A stretch of 64,000 bases of DNA from Haliclystus octoradiatus. Its lineage: Eukaryota; Cnidaria; Staurozoa; Stauromedusae; Haliclystidae. Where the stretch lies: NCBI GenBank assembly GCA_916610825.1, contig OU744446.1:38540261-38604260 (forward strand), given 5' to 3'. Every line of letters begins with the position of its first letter. Position 1 is the first letter of the stretch. A program made the position numbers and the translations under genes. A model generated the notes under the pieces. The model was not told the origin of the DNA, did no database searches, and saw nothing but the letters and a program-made list of their open reading frames with translations. Of this stretch, positions 13,001-25,105 are shown in pieces.

Positions 13001-16000
13001 ACCTTATAATATAATAGAATCCATTGTCCGAACTCTTACAAATAGATGGTCCTGGAAGGCTTCCTTTCACAGAACTGTCTGATATCTTTCATTTCACTTG
13101 TCTAGCGACCTAACAGAAGAACAATTGCAAGATCTGTGGAAAGTACTACGACGAAATGATGCAGAAGCATTATCAAAATTTGAATCTTTTCTTACGCGGA
13201 TGTCAGGAGAAATGCGAAAAGCAAAGTTAGAAGCTGCTCATCTAGAGCATACTCTTAAAAGGTATTTGTTATGTCTAATTAAGCATGTTGTTATGAGTTA
13301 TGAGCTTGATGATGGTTTTATGAAGCGTGATAATTAACTTGATTTTAATTGGTAAATAAAATAAAATGAATAATTCGATATATTAAAAAAAAGAATACAA
13401 ATAAATTTGTTTAGATTCACTGAAGAAGCTACCAAAGAGAAGCGAAAATATTTTGAATTAAAATTAAACAAGTATATATATATTATCTAATCGCACTGTT
13501 TGCTGCTCTAGTTTTGCGTGTACTTTAGAAATGGTTACCAATGTAAAATTACCAAAATACAATTATGTTCCTGATGCAATGGTAATGTTTCATGTGATTG
13601 GATCTAGTAGATGGCAGCAAATATTAGGGGTTTAGGGGACCACAAATGCTACCCTTGGAAATTACCTACATCCCTTTGTAAGTCTTCTTCCATGTGTCTC
13701 GGATAGATATAATAATCAAACTCATTTTCTTATTCATTTATTTTAAAGGAGAGATGTTACTCATGATTTAGAAGTTCAACGTCTCTATGAAGAAATGGAA
13801 AATCAAATCAAGACAGAAAAAATGAAGCAGGAAGAAAAAGTAATTAAATGTTATTAAATTACCTATATGCCAAAGTACCAATTGGTCCAATTGAAATTCC
13901 ATATTTTTTTTACATATTTGAATCAGTTGAATTTATTATTGTCTTATACTGGCCAATAATAAATATCAACATAGTAAAAACTTGTAATAAATGATAGTTT
14001 TACATAGTTCCGCTATCATTATCATTCAACAGAAGAGTTTGAAAGGAATAAATACAAATTATGTCTGTGAGACTGCAAGTGATGAACGCTGCAAACAATG
14101 CATTATTTGCAATTGCAGGCATCGAACAAAATATTTTCTCAATTCTATCTGTGTATCACATGTTGTGTGTTGTGACTTCATTTTCGGAAATGCTAGCATT
14201 TCATAAGTAATCAGGAAAGTAGACATGAGTCACATGATTACATATTTTTGAAAGAACGTATGGCGTAGATACGTAATCTGGCCATTAGCCCCCATCAGTA
14301 CGGCTCAATTAACAAAGAGCTGACTTCGCTTTATAGCTAGGTCAAGATGAGTTGGTCAATGTGATGAAATATTCATATGTGTTATACCAGAGTGCTCAAA
14401 CTATTGTCAAAGTAAATTGCCATGCATATCGCAAATAGTATAGACACATCCCAAGTCAATAGTGCTCAGAATTGCTCACGTGTTATCAAGAAATACATCA
14501 AAGTTTGTACATATGATTGATGAACGTAAGATAACTCACATCTATCTCAATTGATTAATTCAATTTCAGGAAGCAAAGAAGGAAAGAGCACTTAAAGATG
14601 AATTGGCAAAAGATCTTGAAGAGAAAGAGGATCAATTAAAAACGTTACTAGAGCAACAGGAAATGGTATGTCTCTTTGTCAGATGATCAGATCAGCTTTA
14701 GACTTAGTAACTTATGGCTGTATCAAAGGCATTTGTTTGTTTAAACCAGTAGAAAAGCAGGTATTCAATGAACTTCAGGGTCTTGGATTCAATCACTGGC
14801 CGGATCACTATTGGTTTGGTGTTGGGTAGGGCATCCGGCTATAAAATGCACAAATGCTCCAAAAAGTCTAAACAAATGACCAATCAACCACCCCAGTGAA
14901 AAAGCTGCAAGCCTACCCGGTTTGTGGATAAATGATAAATAAATAAAAAATAATTTTAGGTTTGAGGAATGTAAATTTTCTTTCCTAATTGTGGCTATTT
15001 GAAATCTAGAAGCAACAGTTCAGTTGTTAGTGGTATGTGATTAATTTTCCCATGCCGGATAACAATAATCAATGCCGATAAACCTTATGCAAAATATAGA
15101 CCAGCCTTATTTATTTCTAAGTATATACTGTGCCTTGTACATGGAATGGTTTCTGTTTCAGCTTGAAAGTAAATTGGGAGAGTTACAAGCTGTTGAGTCA
15201 AGATTAAAAGAGGAACGTTCCAGTCTTACAGTGGTAGGTTTTCATTATTGTCTTCGGATTCTATTTCTATTATATTCAACAGATATATATATATGTATTT
15301 TTGGCATTTGATGATTTATTCCAATCTAACGTTTCTAGATTGAGTGCCATATATTCACACACTGATAGACGTAAATTGTTTTAAATATAAACATGTGTAG
15401 TAGTATGTGATAGCCTACCCTCCTTTTCCGTAAGCAGCACTTTGTTTTTTCTTGTTAGGAAAATACAAGGCTAGAGGATCAACTGAATAACTCTATGAAC
15501 AGTCTCAATGATTCTAAAACTTACATTTCGCAATTGCAAGCATTGACAGAAGAAGAAAAGACAGAACGCATTCGGTAAATACTGTATATCAATATGTAGC
15601 CTATCTGTTGCAATTATTTGATTATGTTCTGTTGTGTATCACAGTTGTCTTGTATATATGTAGTACAATTAAAGTGCCATGTCCATATTTTTGGTTCATT
15701 TGATTATTTTCATTGGCAACAAATTGAATGCCTGTGTTCTTTGCCCTTCTAACTATGAACATGGCACAATGATTTTTCCAACAAGGGAGCTAACTTCCCT
15801 AAAGAAGAGGGTGCTATTTATAGAAAATGCTTGCAAAACTGTTTAAAGAAGTAACAAAAATGTTCCGATGCTCCGATAAATTTTCTCTTGTGAAACCCCT
15901 TACTATTAAAATGGGATTTAATGGAGACTTTTATCAATATTTCTGAGGTTGTTGATCATTTCCTTTCTATTCCAGAGCTGCTGTTCAGGCTTCAAATGGA

Positions 16001-19000
16001 ATGAAACAGGAACACGAGAGTTTGATTCTTCAATTAGATGCCTTGAGGTAGGTTGACAAAATGATTGAGTGATAATTGTTGTTATTCTTAACTAATTATT
16101 GTTGGATACTTGATAACTGTTTTCTCCAGTTTTTTGATAGGACAATTTGTTTTATTATTTAGGCTCAACATCCTTTGCTTAAACAGAAATAATTGTTGGA
16201 TGTTGCTACAGTAGTTTAAAAATTTATTCAAATTGAATTATTTAGCAGTGATGTTTTTTTCAAAGGAATGATTCTACAGTACTACATCACATTTGCACAA
16301 GAGAAAAAAATAAATAAAATAAAATATTTACACATTGGATAGAAAAAAAATAGAAAATTTAGTTATCTAGAACTTATTAAATTTATATTATTTAATCACA
16401 TAGTACTTGAGGTTAAATTTAAATCCAGTTTCTTTTTAGACTTCCTTGATTGCAGACAGTAGATCATTCCACTTGTGAGTAGGGTCCGACAAAAGAAGGA
16501 TTCCTAGATTCCAGAAGGTTGGAGGAAATTCAGAACAAATTGATATTTTTATTATTTATGGGTCAAACATCAACAACAAAAATTCAAAACAAATTGATAT
16601 TTTTATTATTTATGGGTCAAACATCAACAACAAAAATTCAGAACAAATTGATATTTTTATTATTTATGGATCAAACATCAACAACAAAAATTTAGAAGAG
16701 AATTGATATTTTTATGATTTATGGGTCTAACATCAACAACAAAAGTTCGGAAGAAAATGGAGGAAATGTCTCTAGGATTTCAGAAGGCTGAACCTTTTGT
16801 TGGGAACTGCTTGTGGGTACAAGTATTTAATATCTTCTTTTATACATGTTTTTAAAGGTATACAGATACATACATAAAATCCATCAGTATCAGTTCATAA
16901 ACTTTTTTCATAGGGGTAGTGAAGTGTTAATAATTATATTTGATTGCGTTGTTTGTTTTGTAGATCAATGAATCACAAATTAAGGGATGATAAAGATGCA
17001 ATTGAAATGTCAATCAAGCGGGTATAATGACACAACAAAATAAAAATATAAATTTTGTTTCACGTAAAAATTAATTGACATGCTTATTTCTGTTTGTTTT
17101 TTAGAATCGATTTCGACAAGAAAGTATAGACGAAGAAATTCACCGTGCAGCGGTATGTTGATATACCTCTTTGAGATCTAGTATTCTTTATCTGTCATAC
17201 CTGTCCTGTGAAAAAATTTTTCACAAAATTTTCTTTCACAAAGTTTTCATGATTCATGACTTTATTTAATTTTTGCACCGTCGTTGGCATAATTTGTAGT
17301 GTTCATTGTGAAGGATGTGACCAGGACAGGTTGCTTATTCATGAAATTTATACAAACATTTTGTAGTGAAAGACAACACAATTAATGTTATGTTTTTATT
17401 TGCAATGTTTCGGCTTTGCACTGAAGCCATTATCAAGATTCAAGATTAATAGGAACATCAAGCTAAATTCAGTGCGTTATGAACAATAATCCAGTATAAA
17501 AGGTGACGTTATAAACAGTTTCTGCTGCATTATTACTACTTTTGAATTTTGCCGTTCTGGACTCAACCTTACATTCATCAAATTTAGAATGACAAAGATG
17601 CAATCAAATGAAGCTTTTACACTTTTGAATGGTTTGGTGTAGGCTTATCCCTGATCCCTTTTGTTTTATTTTACTGATAGGCTGATGGAAATGGCCATCG
17701 ACGGTTGGGACGAGAAGGCTCTAACTTGGCCAATTATTTTGGTGATGATAAAAGAGGACGCAAATATACACATTCTCTCGGCAGCCTTGCATCAACACCA
17801 AGGTATATAATAACTAGGAACTGGTGGAGAGCATTGAAAAATCAGATCTTAGGCCCTGTTTTTACATTTCAAGGAGGCATGTTACCCAGCTATTTGAATT
17901 GCTGTCTTGCCTTTGTGCTACTTTGCTGTATGTCATATCCAAGTACATGCGCGTTGAAATCAAACGATTTGGGAAACAAAGGATTTTGAAATTGAATTGC
18001 TGGAACAATAGAACACTTGACCAGCGTACAGGAGCTACTCACCTATTTCTGTATACAAACTAAAAAGTTGTCCCGACTGCAAGTGTAACGCAATCTGCCA
18101 AGGCGAGTAACTTGGGTAGGCACTGGCGCCAAAACTATTAAATGGATTGTGAAATCTCATGGCGTTTACATGACATTTTCACATTTTGATATGGTAGATA
18201 TAGATGTTTGGTTTCCAATTTTCCATGGCTTAAAACATTTAATTGTTTTCACTTTTTTACATTTTCATGAGATTTTCACAACACTTTCATGGCATTTTCA
18301 TGGTTTTGAAGTTGATAATACTACAAAAATTTCAAAAACGATATTTTCAACAAGAAGGCCTAATGACAAATTGGAAATTAATCTTAATGCTTGTTTACCT
18401 AGCTATGTAAATTAATGTCTGTGTCACATGATAACCCAAGAAAAACAAGAAACTTTCTTTAACCGTTTGTTTGTTCAATAAATTTCTAATTGAGATTATT
18501 TAACAATCTAATCTAATGTAAACAGAATAACTATAAGTCTAACAAATAATTCAAAATAGTAACAGGTATAATCATTTAATCTCTGGATAATATCATATGA
18601 TGGATAGTTAAATCTGAATTTAACTTCCTTGAACATAGGTTAAATTTCTTGTTTTTTTAAACAAAATCTAAAATTCCATAATTTAAGTTAGTGTACTTCA
18701 AAATATCGAAATATCCATATGCACTTAATCACTTCTTAATATGAATTTTGTCTGTGGTTTAATAAATTAATATTAGGCCTAAATCTTGTGAAAAAGTTCA
18801 CAAGTTCATGAACAGTTCATAAACCGATTCATGATAATGAAATTGTCATATTTTCATGAACACTGCTTGAACTTTTCATGAACTAGTGAATTTTTTCACA
18901 GAAGATTTAAATTTCTATCAATTAATTGTCTTTGATAAAATAAAATAACTTGCAATAAAGAGTAATCATGATTTAATATTATTATTACTCTTCAAATCAA

Positions 19001-22000
19001 GCCAACAAAATCATCATTCAGATCTAAATCGACGCGGATCTCTAATGTCTTCATATTTCCCTCCTGTTTGGTGAGTAGTATAAATGAAAGAAAATAATTA
19101 ATTAATTTAAATCAAGAGATTATGTTAACCTCTTAATTCACAGAGCACATAAACTTGTGCTTCCAGTAGATGCTTTATGCTTTAATAACATCTATTATAA
19201 CATGCATTTAATGTTATATGCTGTTATCACATCTCTCAGTTTGCTTTATGCTTGTAACTTCTGCATGATTGCAATACATGCTTGTTACAGTATTATCAAT
19301 TGTAAAACTTGAGAGATTTTGAATGATGTTCTAGTGATTTGATTGGCTAACTCCTGTGTTTGGATCACGCAAGCCAAAACAACTTGGACATTAGACAGAA
19401 AAACAAAACGCCCAAAATTTCTGAATAATTGTAAATAAAAATTTGAATAATGTTAGTATCGTCGATGAAATATAATCATTTTAGAATATTATAATTAAAG
19501 GCATTCTTCTTCTTCGTGTCACTTTGTTGGTCATAGCGGCTATTCCGAGACAAAAAAGCCCTACAATACAGGCAAATGCGACATCGCAGAAATGAGAAAC
19601 GAGACAGAACAAAATCATAGCGTTCGAAAGGATCGAAAGTGTCTCGATATTAGAACTCTGGATCTGTGATTCGAAGAAAGACAAAATATTTCTAAACAGC
19701 TAATAAACTATAAATTAATGAATGGTACAATCTCCATTGCGAAATGGTTATTATCAGTTTCATCGGCATATTGTCACTTCTGTGGGTAGTTTCAGAGTTT
19801 CGTGGTCGTTAAATGGCCTGTTTTTAATGAACTTCTTCATAAACAGTTTATGAACTTTTCACATCTTGATAATCCTCAAATTTAAGATTTGGATTGAGAT
19901 TTTAAAGAAATCCAAACTGATTTGCTTTTCTATTTATAATTTATGTTGTGTATTATTCTTTTAGTGGCAGTAATGAAGATATATTGGATTCACTACGCAA
20001 AGTTGAAGAAGAGGTTGACGGGGAATTCACTCCAAACTCATCAATGGGAAGAGGAAGGATGCTTAGCGAATATGGACATGCTGTAATTGGGTCTAACAAT
20101 GTGTTTGAACATGACGGTGAAATCGGTAGGTCTTGGTTCAAGTTCATATGCACTGTGGCTCAGTGGCAGAGTGTCTACCCTTTGTGCGGGAGATCGGGGT
20201 TTTCGTTGGTGCACTAATGTTGTTCTTTGTAACCTATCTCTGTGAATTAATTCTATGTCCCTCAAATAAACAAGCATGTGTGCTTACAGAGTTACAATCA
20301 CTTTGTTAACTAAAAATCCACCATTATTACATTATCTAGTGTTGTAATACAGCATGGTTAGTTGTGCTAATCTTGATTAGGCACAATCACATGTTCCATG
20401 CTTCCAAACTTCGTTTCACGATTGACTTCTTGATTTACTACTCTCTTATGATAGGATTTCACAATTAATTATTCTCATTTTTCTATCTGTTAGGTTAAAA
20501 ATATTTCCAATTTTCAGCTCTGTTACATTTTTTCTTCATTTCTGCTTAGATGCTTATGAATATAGCCAATTAACGAAAGAACAGCCATTGAATGCTTCAA
20601 CACCACAACATCTAAGTTTGTATCGTGATAATCATGTTGACGGAGACAATCTAAGTCAAGCCGTAAGTAATCAATTGTCTCTCACACAAGTTGCTAGAGG
20701 CAGTCATACGATCAATGTCTACATACAGCGAGAAGGTACGGGGAAGCACCGAACACCTCCAATACAAACCTTGTTAATTACTGATAATGGTAGTCCCGTT
20801 TTTGACTCCACTGAAAGTTATTTTCGTATTTTGAAAATAGAATCATTCATAAGATATAAAAATTTAGATATTGGTTAGCGTCTTTGTAATCTTCTTTTCC
20901 ATTTCTATGTCCATTTTATATGCATTTGAACTGAGAATTTTAAACCTTAAAGAGTTACCCTAATGCCTAATGGATGCATGTAACTGTACCAAACTACTAC
21001 TTAAACTGAGTCATAGTTCATTTTGCAAGAGTAGCTCAAGTTCAATGTCATTATCAACGCCAAAACCATGAAAATGCCATACAAGTGTTGTGAAAACATT
21101 ATGAAAATTCACCAAAATGAAAACGATAATTTTTTTAAGCCATGAAAAATTTGAAAACCATTCACAATAGTAAAATGTGAATATGCCATAAAATTGTACA
21201 CTTTTCATGTTTTTGGTGTCAGTAGTGTTTCTATTTCATGGTAGCATGAATTTGTTGGTCCTACACCATATATTCATATAATAATTTAGTGTCAATTCAT
21301 TGTCGATAATCATTATGATGAATAATGCTAGGTTTAGGTAATGTCGGCACTCTTCAAGCTTATTGATAATTCAACTTATTTGATTACAGGAAGGTTCTGT
21401 CAATTCCTCTCTTGGTCCACCTGAAACACCAAGTCGTATTTACAAAGTTGTATTCATTGGCGATTCAAGTGTTGGCAAAAGTAGCTTCATTCATCGATTT
21501 TGCTTTGATGACTTTTTACCTAACTTTAGTGCAACAATTGGTAAGAAACCAATAGTTGCTTCACTGGTTTATTGCAATTTTATTTTATTATTTGTATGTC
21601 AACAGAAAGATTGCTTGCATTTCGCATTTTCTTACTCTATCTCAATTCACCTAAATCTGACATTCTGAAATATTTAATTTTCTCAGGTGTTGATTTCCAA
21701 ATGAAGTCAGTCAAAGTACGTCACCAATGGATTGCATTGCAGCTATGGGACACGGCTGGTCAAGAAAGGTATAATGATACCCATTTGTTTATCATTTCAA
21801 TTAAATTATCCCAATGGACAGGTTATGAAGAGTATCTTTCACTATGAATCTTGGAAATACTGAATCACCCCTGAAAACCTACTGAAATCGTACTGAAATT
21901 CTGATATTAACAGAGTATGACTGTAGTATGATTTTGCAAACATTTCATGAATATTCCATGAAAATGCTTGTGGATATATAAGAATAATACATCCTTTGCT

Positions 22001-24319
22001 GTATCAATTATTAACTCCTACTTTATTTTGGTTATGTCTCATTTAGGTTTCGAAGTATCACGAAACAGTATTTCCGTAAAGCTGATGGTGTTGTTATTAT
22101 GTTTGATTTGTGTTCAGCTTTATCGTTTACAAACGTCAGAGCATGGCTCACTAATGTAGAGGTAAATAATTTGTATTGATAGCACTGCCTTTTTACACCG
22201 CAACAGAACCCTGTGTGTAAATTTGATGAACAGTTCATGAACAAATCAAAAATATTTCATGAAAGTCAGACCATCTTACGTTCATTGATAGCTATGAACT
22301 TTACAAACATTTGTGAACTGTTCATAAGCACCTTATAAACAGTTCATGAACAGTACATGAACAATCCACAAACGTTTAATTGCCTGTTTTTCATGAACAT
22401 TTTCATGATTTGTTCATCAAAATTGGACTATTAAATATTCATAAACTGTTCTCACAGGAGTGCTTGTTTAATCATGCTATCTTTCCACCAAATTAGAAAT
22501 ACTATTTAAATCAAATAGTAATTACTTTTCTTTGATTCTCGTTAGGAAGGAGCTGAAGACGATTGTTCATTAATGATACTTGGAAGTAAATTAGACAGGG
22601 CGGATGGCGAAACCGGAGAGTTACGAAGGGTTCAATCGTTTCAAGCGGAAGCACTGGCGAAGGTAGCTCCTACAACCTTTGTCTTTGTAATGGTTCAGGA
22701 GCCACAAAGAAAAAAATGTGTGCACAACAACATTATCTATTGACTTACAGAAGTTGCAAGCATGAAAATTAAACCTTATAAAGACATAATTGAAAACATT
22801 CCTATCCGTTTCTTTTTCTCAGAGCAAAGATCTCAAACACCAATTATTTATTTCAAATGCAACACTCAGGGTCTGAGAAAAAGTTTCACCTTCCGTAATC
22901 CTAAGTTTTTCCTAATTTTCTTAGCAATTTTGCCCCAAAACGTACACATTAAGCAATATCATCAATGTGTTTAACAAAGAGTCCAAGAGACATTAACTGA
23001 GGAAAAAAAACTTTGTTCCTTTCCAATTTCGAAGTCTAAATTTGAGAATGCTAAAGACAGTAAAATCCAATTTACATAATGCAAAATATTTGGATCTAGC
23101 TCTGGAATCGGAAGAATTTTTTGTAGTCAAAATGTCTATAGAAATCCTACTAAATTTGTTTTACAAAAATTACAAACTTCTGATTTTTAGTTAATTTAGC
23201 TGGCACTTTGTATCTCTACAAATCTTAAGGCAGATAGACCTCAATTGTCAAGAGGAATCGATATGTCCCCAGCTCCCATTTTTTAATCAATGTCTTTTTT
23301 GACCTTTTTCATCTGCCATTACAAGAGTATACTCATCAGATCTATACTGGATTGTTGACCACAGACACTCAAATCAGCAGCTACAAACTGAACAAATCTC
23401 TTTTATCTGGACCCTCTATATATAGACCACCTGTCTATAACGGCCACATATTATCAATGTTCAAAATCATTTGTTTTCTTTATTCCAGGAATATGGCTGT
23501 GATTATTTCGAAACAAGTGCAAAAGATGGAAGTAATATAAATGATGCTATGTTGACATTTGCTGGGTTGGTTGCTCATATTTATTTATTTAAACAGTTTG
23601 TATATTTTATTGTTGTTGTTTGTCTCAATTTTCAAACAGATAATATACAAAAGCCTCTATATATACATCAGATGTGTACATGAGCCGGAGTCAGAACTCC
23701 GACCTCGGCAGGAGTATCCATATTTCAACACCAGCCGGATTGGAATTAGTTTTCTGCCAGGCAGCAGCAGGAGTTGGAGATGGAGTCTAGAATAAGAACC
23801 AGAGTCAAATGCTTCTATAAGAACTTTTTCAGATTCGGAGTCTGAAAATCCCGACTGTGTACATCTCTGGTATACACCTGTTTAATATGCTGTTGATTAT
23901 ATTTATCAAGGGCTTTTGTTAGACATTAGACAATGATGCAACACACGTTTATGGTTAGGGAACTGGATTTTTTAGTTCATGAACAATTTGTGAATGTTAA
24001 ACGGTCTGTTTACAGTAACCTTTTGATGTTCATGAACAGTTCATGGACAATTTGGCCCTTTAACCGTTGTGAACTGTTTTGACAGGGGCAAGGTTTATTG
24101 ATATTTGTGTTTGTTTAATAAAATCTCCATCATACGTACAGAAGTGCTTTGCACGTGTACAACGTTAAAAAGATTACTCATTCTGATGTTTTTTTTTTAT
24201 TTTTATTTAGTTTATTAAGCAAAAAAGAAGATCATCGAATGCAAGCAAGTGTTCTTAACTTGAATTCGTTATCAGGTGAGGACTCCAAGAAGAAGAAAGG
24301 GTGTTGTGGAAAGGGCTAG
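10001..24319 (+). CDS. RASEF: RASEF: EF-hand, coiled-coil and Rab GTPase protein (complete, 831 aa)
   Basis: Nineteen coding exons: 10001-10683, 13106-13261, 13415-13471, 13749-13839, 14570-14665, 15162-15233, 15459-15574, 15976-16047, 16964-17021, 17105-17152, 17681-17802, 19965-20125, 20550-20662, 21390-21540, 21687-21768, 22047-22161, 22546-22662, 23489-23565, 24211-24319. Phases agree throughout. Residues 27-38, 61-72, 108-119 and 141-152 are EF-hand loops with acidic positions 1, 3 and 12. Residues ~228-483 are coiled coil, ~484-615 a Ser/Gly-rich linker, ~630-800 a Rab GTPase: GDSSVGKSS (639-647), TIGVDF (664-669), WDTAGQER (686-693), ETSAK (778-782). The tail [10 protein letters not shown] is a polybasic stretch with a prenylatable Cys pair. 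The [11 protein letters not shown] region closely resembles vertebrate RASEF. Odd: G4 is SKLD (745-748), not NKxD. Expected role: Ca2+-regulated Rab with a dynein- or membrane-linked coiled coil, by family knowledge. Confidence 0.93.
11670..11992 (+). repeat. SINE-A, copy 3 (worn head)
   Basis: The body and tail match SINE-A: the segment around TTGATCTGCAGTGTC, the short motif GAATAGAGCCACTCATCT and an ending like AGGGCGATACTGTCTCGATT. Only a B-box-like piece (GGGATTCAAATCAC) of the tRNA head is clear. Confidence 0.8.
12695..12945. mobile_element. Non-autonomous hAT-like MITE with perfect 8-bp target duplication
   Basis: A 251-bp element with terminal inverted repeats CAGGGGTGGCACAAG and CTTGTGCCACCCCTG. 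It is flanked by the identical 8-bp duplication GGTGTGCG (12687-12694 and 12946-12953). The subterminal regions carry repeated CCCCGACNNGGGGCT motifs. An 8-bp duplication with CA(G)n-type ends is diagnostic of the hAT superfamily. It has no coding capacity. A related fragment occurs at about 29565-29625. Confidence 0.9.
14279..14425 (+). repeat. Interspersed repeat shared with 57372-57520
   Basis: The segment containing GGTCAAGATGAGTTG, ATGTGATGAAA and CAGAGTGCTCAAACTA recurs in the p190RhoGAP intron at 57372-57520 with moderate divergence. I do not recognise the family. Confidence 0.65.
14750..14956 (+). repeat. SINE-B, diverged copy
   Basis: It shares with the 39133 copy a B-box-like stretch (TTGGATTCAATC), the motif TAGGGCATCCGGCTATAAAA, the AAAAAGCTGCAAGC..ACCCGGTTTGTGG block and an A-rich ATAAATAAATAAAAAA end. 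It lies in an intron of RASEF copy 2, sense orientation. Confidence 0.8.
16480..16809. mobile_element. hAT-like MITE carrying an internal 54-bp tandem repeat
   Basis: The ends resemble those of the 35491 element: a GGTCCGACAAAAGAAGGA-type left end, and a right end with TTTCAGAAGGCTGAACCTTT. Near-identical 8-bp flanks CTTGTGAG (16472-16479) and CTTGTGGG (16810-16817) fit an old target duplication. From about 16528 to 16745 a 54-bp unit containing GGGTCAAACATCAACAACAA is repeated four times, which makes this copy longer than its 120-bp relative. Confidence 0.75.
17199..17331. mobile_element. Small palindromic MITE
   Basis: A 133-bp element bounded by inverted repeats ACCTGTCCTG and CAGGACAGGT, with GTGAAAAAATTTTTCAC next to the left arm. 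Coding capacity is nil. It lies in the intron 17153-17680 of RASEF copy 2. Confidence 0.7.
18119..18325 (+). repeat. Interspersed repeat, arm 1 of an inverted pair
   Basis: The segment with CACTGGCGCCAAAACTATT, repeated CATTTTCATGG motifs and GGTTTTGAAGTTGATAAT matches the reverse complement of 21040-21230. The two copies sit in different introns of RASEF copy 2, about 2.9 kb apart, and bracket the exons at 19965-20125 and 20550-20662. Confidence 0.7.
18784..18904. mobile_element. TTCATGAA-rich MITE
   Basis: Inverted ends CTTGTGAAAAAGTTCAC and GTGAATTTTTTCACAGAAG enclose a core with GTTCATGAACAGTTCAT. Related elements are seen at about 22195-22465, 23965-24087 and 41493-41586, and a fragment near 19805-19875. 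Confidence 0.65.
21040..21230 (-). repeat. Interspersed repeat, arm 2 of an inverted pair
   Basis: Minus-strand copy of the element at 18119-18325, recognisable by CCATGAAAATGCCAT, AAGCCATGAAAAATTTG and the TTTTTGGTGTCAGTAGTG end. Confidence 0.7.
22195..22465. mobile_element. TTCATGAA-rich MITE, longer copy
   Basis: It runs from AACCCTGTGTGTAAATTTG to AACTGTTCTCACAGGAGTG. Between them are several GAACAGTTCATGAAC palindromes. It is probably the same family as 18784-18904; the copy is imperfect. Confidence 0.55.
23669..23869. mobile_element. hAT-like MITE rich in GGAGTC motifs
   Basis: The left end CAGATGTGTACATGAG and the complement of the right end CAGAGATGTACACAGT are similar. Flanks ATATACAT and GTATACAC agree at 6 of 8 positions, as an old 8-bp duplication would. 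The interior has repeated GGAGTC/GACTCC motifs. It lies in the last intron of RASEF copy 2. Confidence 0.55.
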
Positions 24320-24730
24320 AATGAACATTTTATGTATCTCAAAAAGAATCACAGTTTGGTATTTCTCCTGGAATTTTTCTAGTTTATTATCTCCAGCATT
24401 TTATCTTACTGGATTCATTCACAATGTTTATTGTGTTGCTTATCAATTTGATACGTCAAGTTTTCATTGCTAAGAATATGTTTTTCAAGGTGTTACCTTT
24501 TTCTGACCAAGCAATAAACGGATGGTATTGAATATTTGACATGTGATATAATACTGTAAAATCATGCATAAATGGATTTGGGACTCACAGCTGGACTGAA
24601 GAGATATTGATAATGTACATCTGAAGTATTGTAGAAAAATAACTGTTATTCCACAAGACGTTTTTAGTGCTTTGATGGAAGCTTTTATTATTTGAAATTT
24701 CATAGAATACATTTTAATCAAATGAAATAT

Positions 24731-24746
24731 AATAAAATATAATAAA
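24731..24746 (+). terminator. Polyadenylation signals of RASEF copy 2
   Basis: Two AATAAA hexamers in direct repeat about 410 bp after the stop codon. Confidence 0.55.
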
Positions 24747-25105
24747 ATATTGTTTTATTTAAACTTATCAATAATTTATAGTATCATTTGGTTTAACTTA
24801 ATTAACTCAATATGCATAATATTATCTTTCGCATATTTATTTCAAGATTCATAATTACACATTCTAGAATTCTTCTCATATCTTTCATTGCATGTGATAC
24901 CTTACTGCAAGCTAACATTGTCTGTATACTTACTGCTATTATATAAATATATTTATTGTTGGATTTTATTTATGTAAACAATTCCTTAATAATGTATATG
25001 TTAACCTGTAATAGAAGAGCGACTCAATTATTTGCGTTTTCTATTTATTCATTTCCAATTTCTACAGTTTATGGTTTAATTTCTCTAGATCTCATGTTGT
25101 TGTAG

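Larger units (their letters stand above)
10684..13105 (+). other. First intron of RASEF copy 2 (2.4 kb)
   Basis: It separates the single EF-hand exon from the coiled-coil exons. It holds a truncated SINE-A (11670-11992) and a hAT-like MITE (12695-12945). No other gene is supported; the short open frames here are partly readings of these repeats. Confidence 0.7.
17803..19964 (+). other. 2.2-kb intron of RASEF copy 2, repeat-rich
   Basis: It holds one arm of a long inverted repeat pair (18119-18325), a TTCATGAA-rich MITE (18784-18904), and a segment near 19325-19400 that recurs at about 53900-53960. No gene is supported. Confidence 0.6.

Noticed and set aside
12840-13070. 76-aa minus-strand frame rich in Pro, Gly and Arg
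   Set aside because: It mostly translates the hAT-like MITE at 12695-12945.
18784-24087. Repeated TTCATGAACAGTTC sequence as heat-shock or steroid-receptor elements
   Set aside because: GAA and TTC blocks are spaced by three bases, not two, and the sequence occurs inside terminal-inverted-repeat elements. The motif comes from the repeat family.
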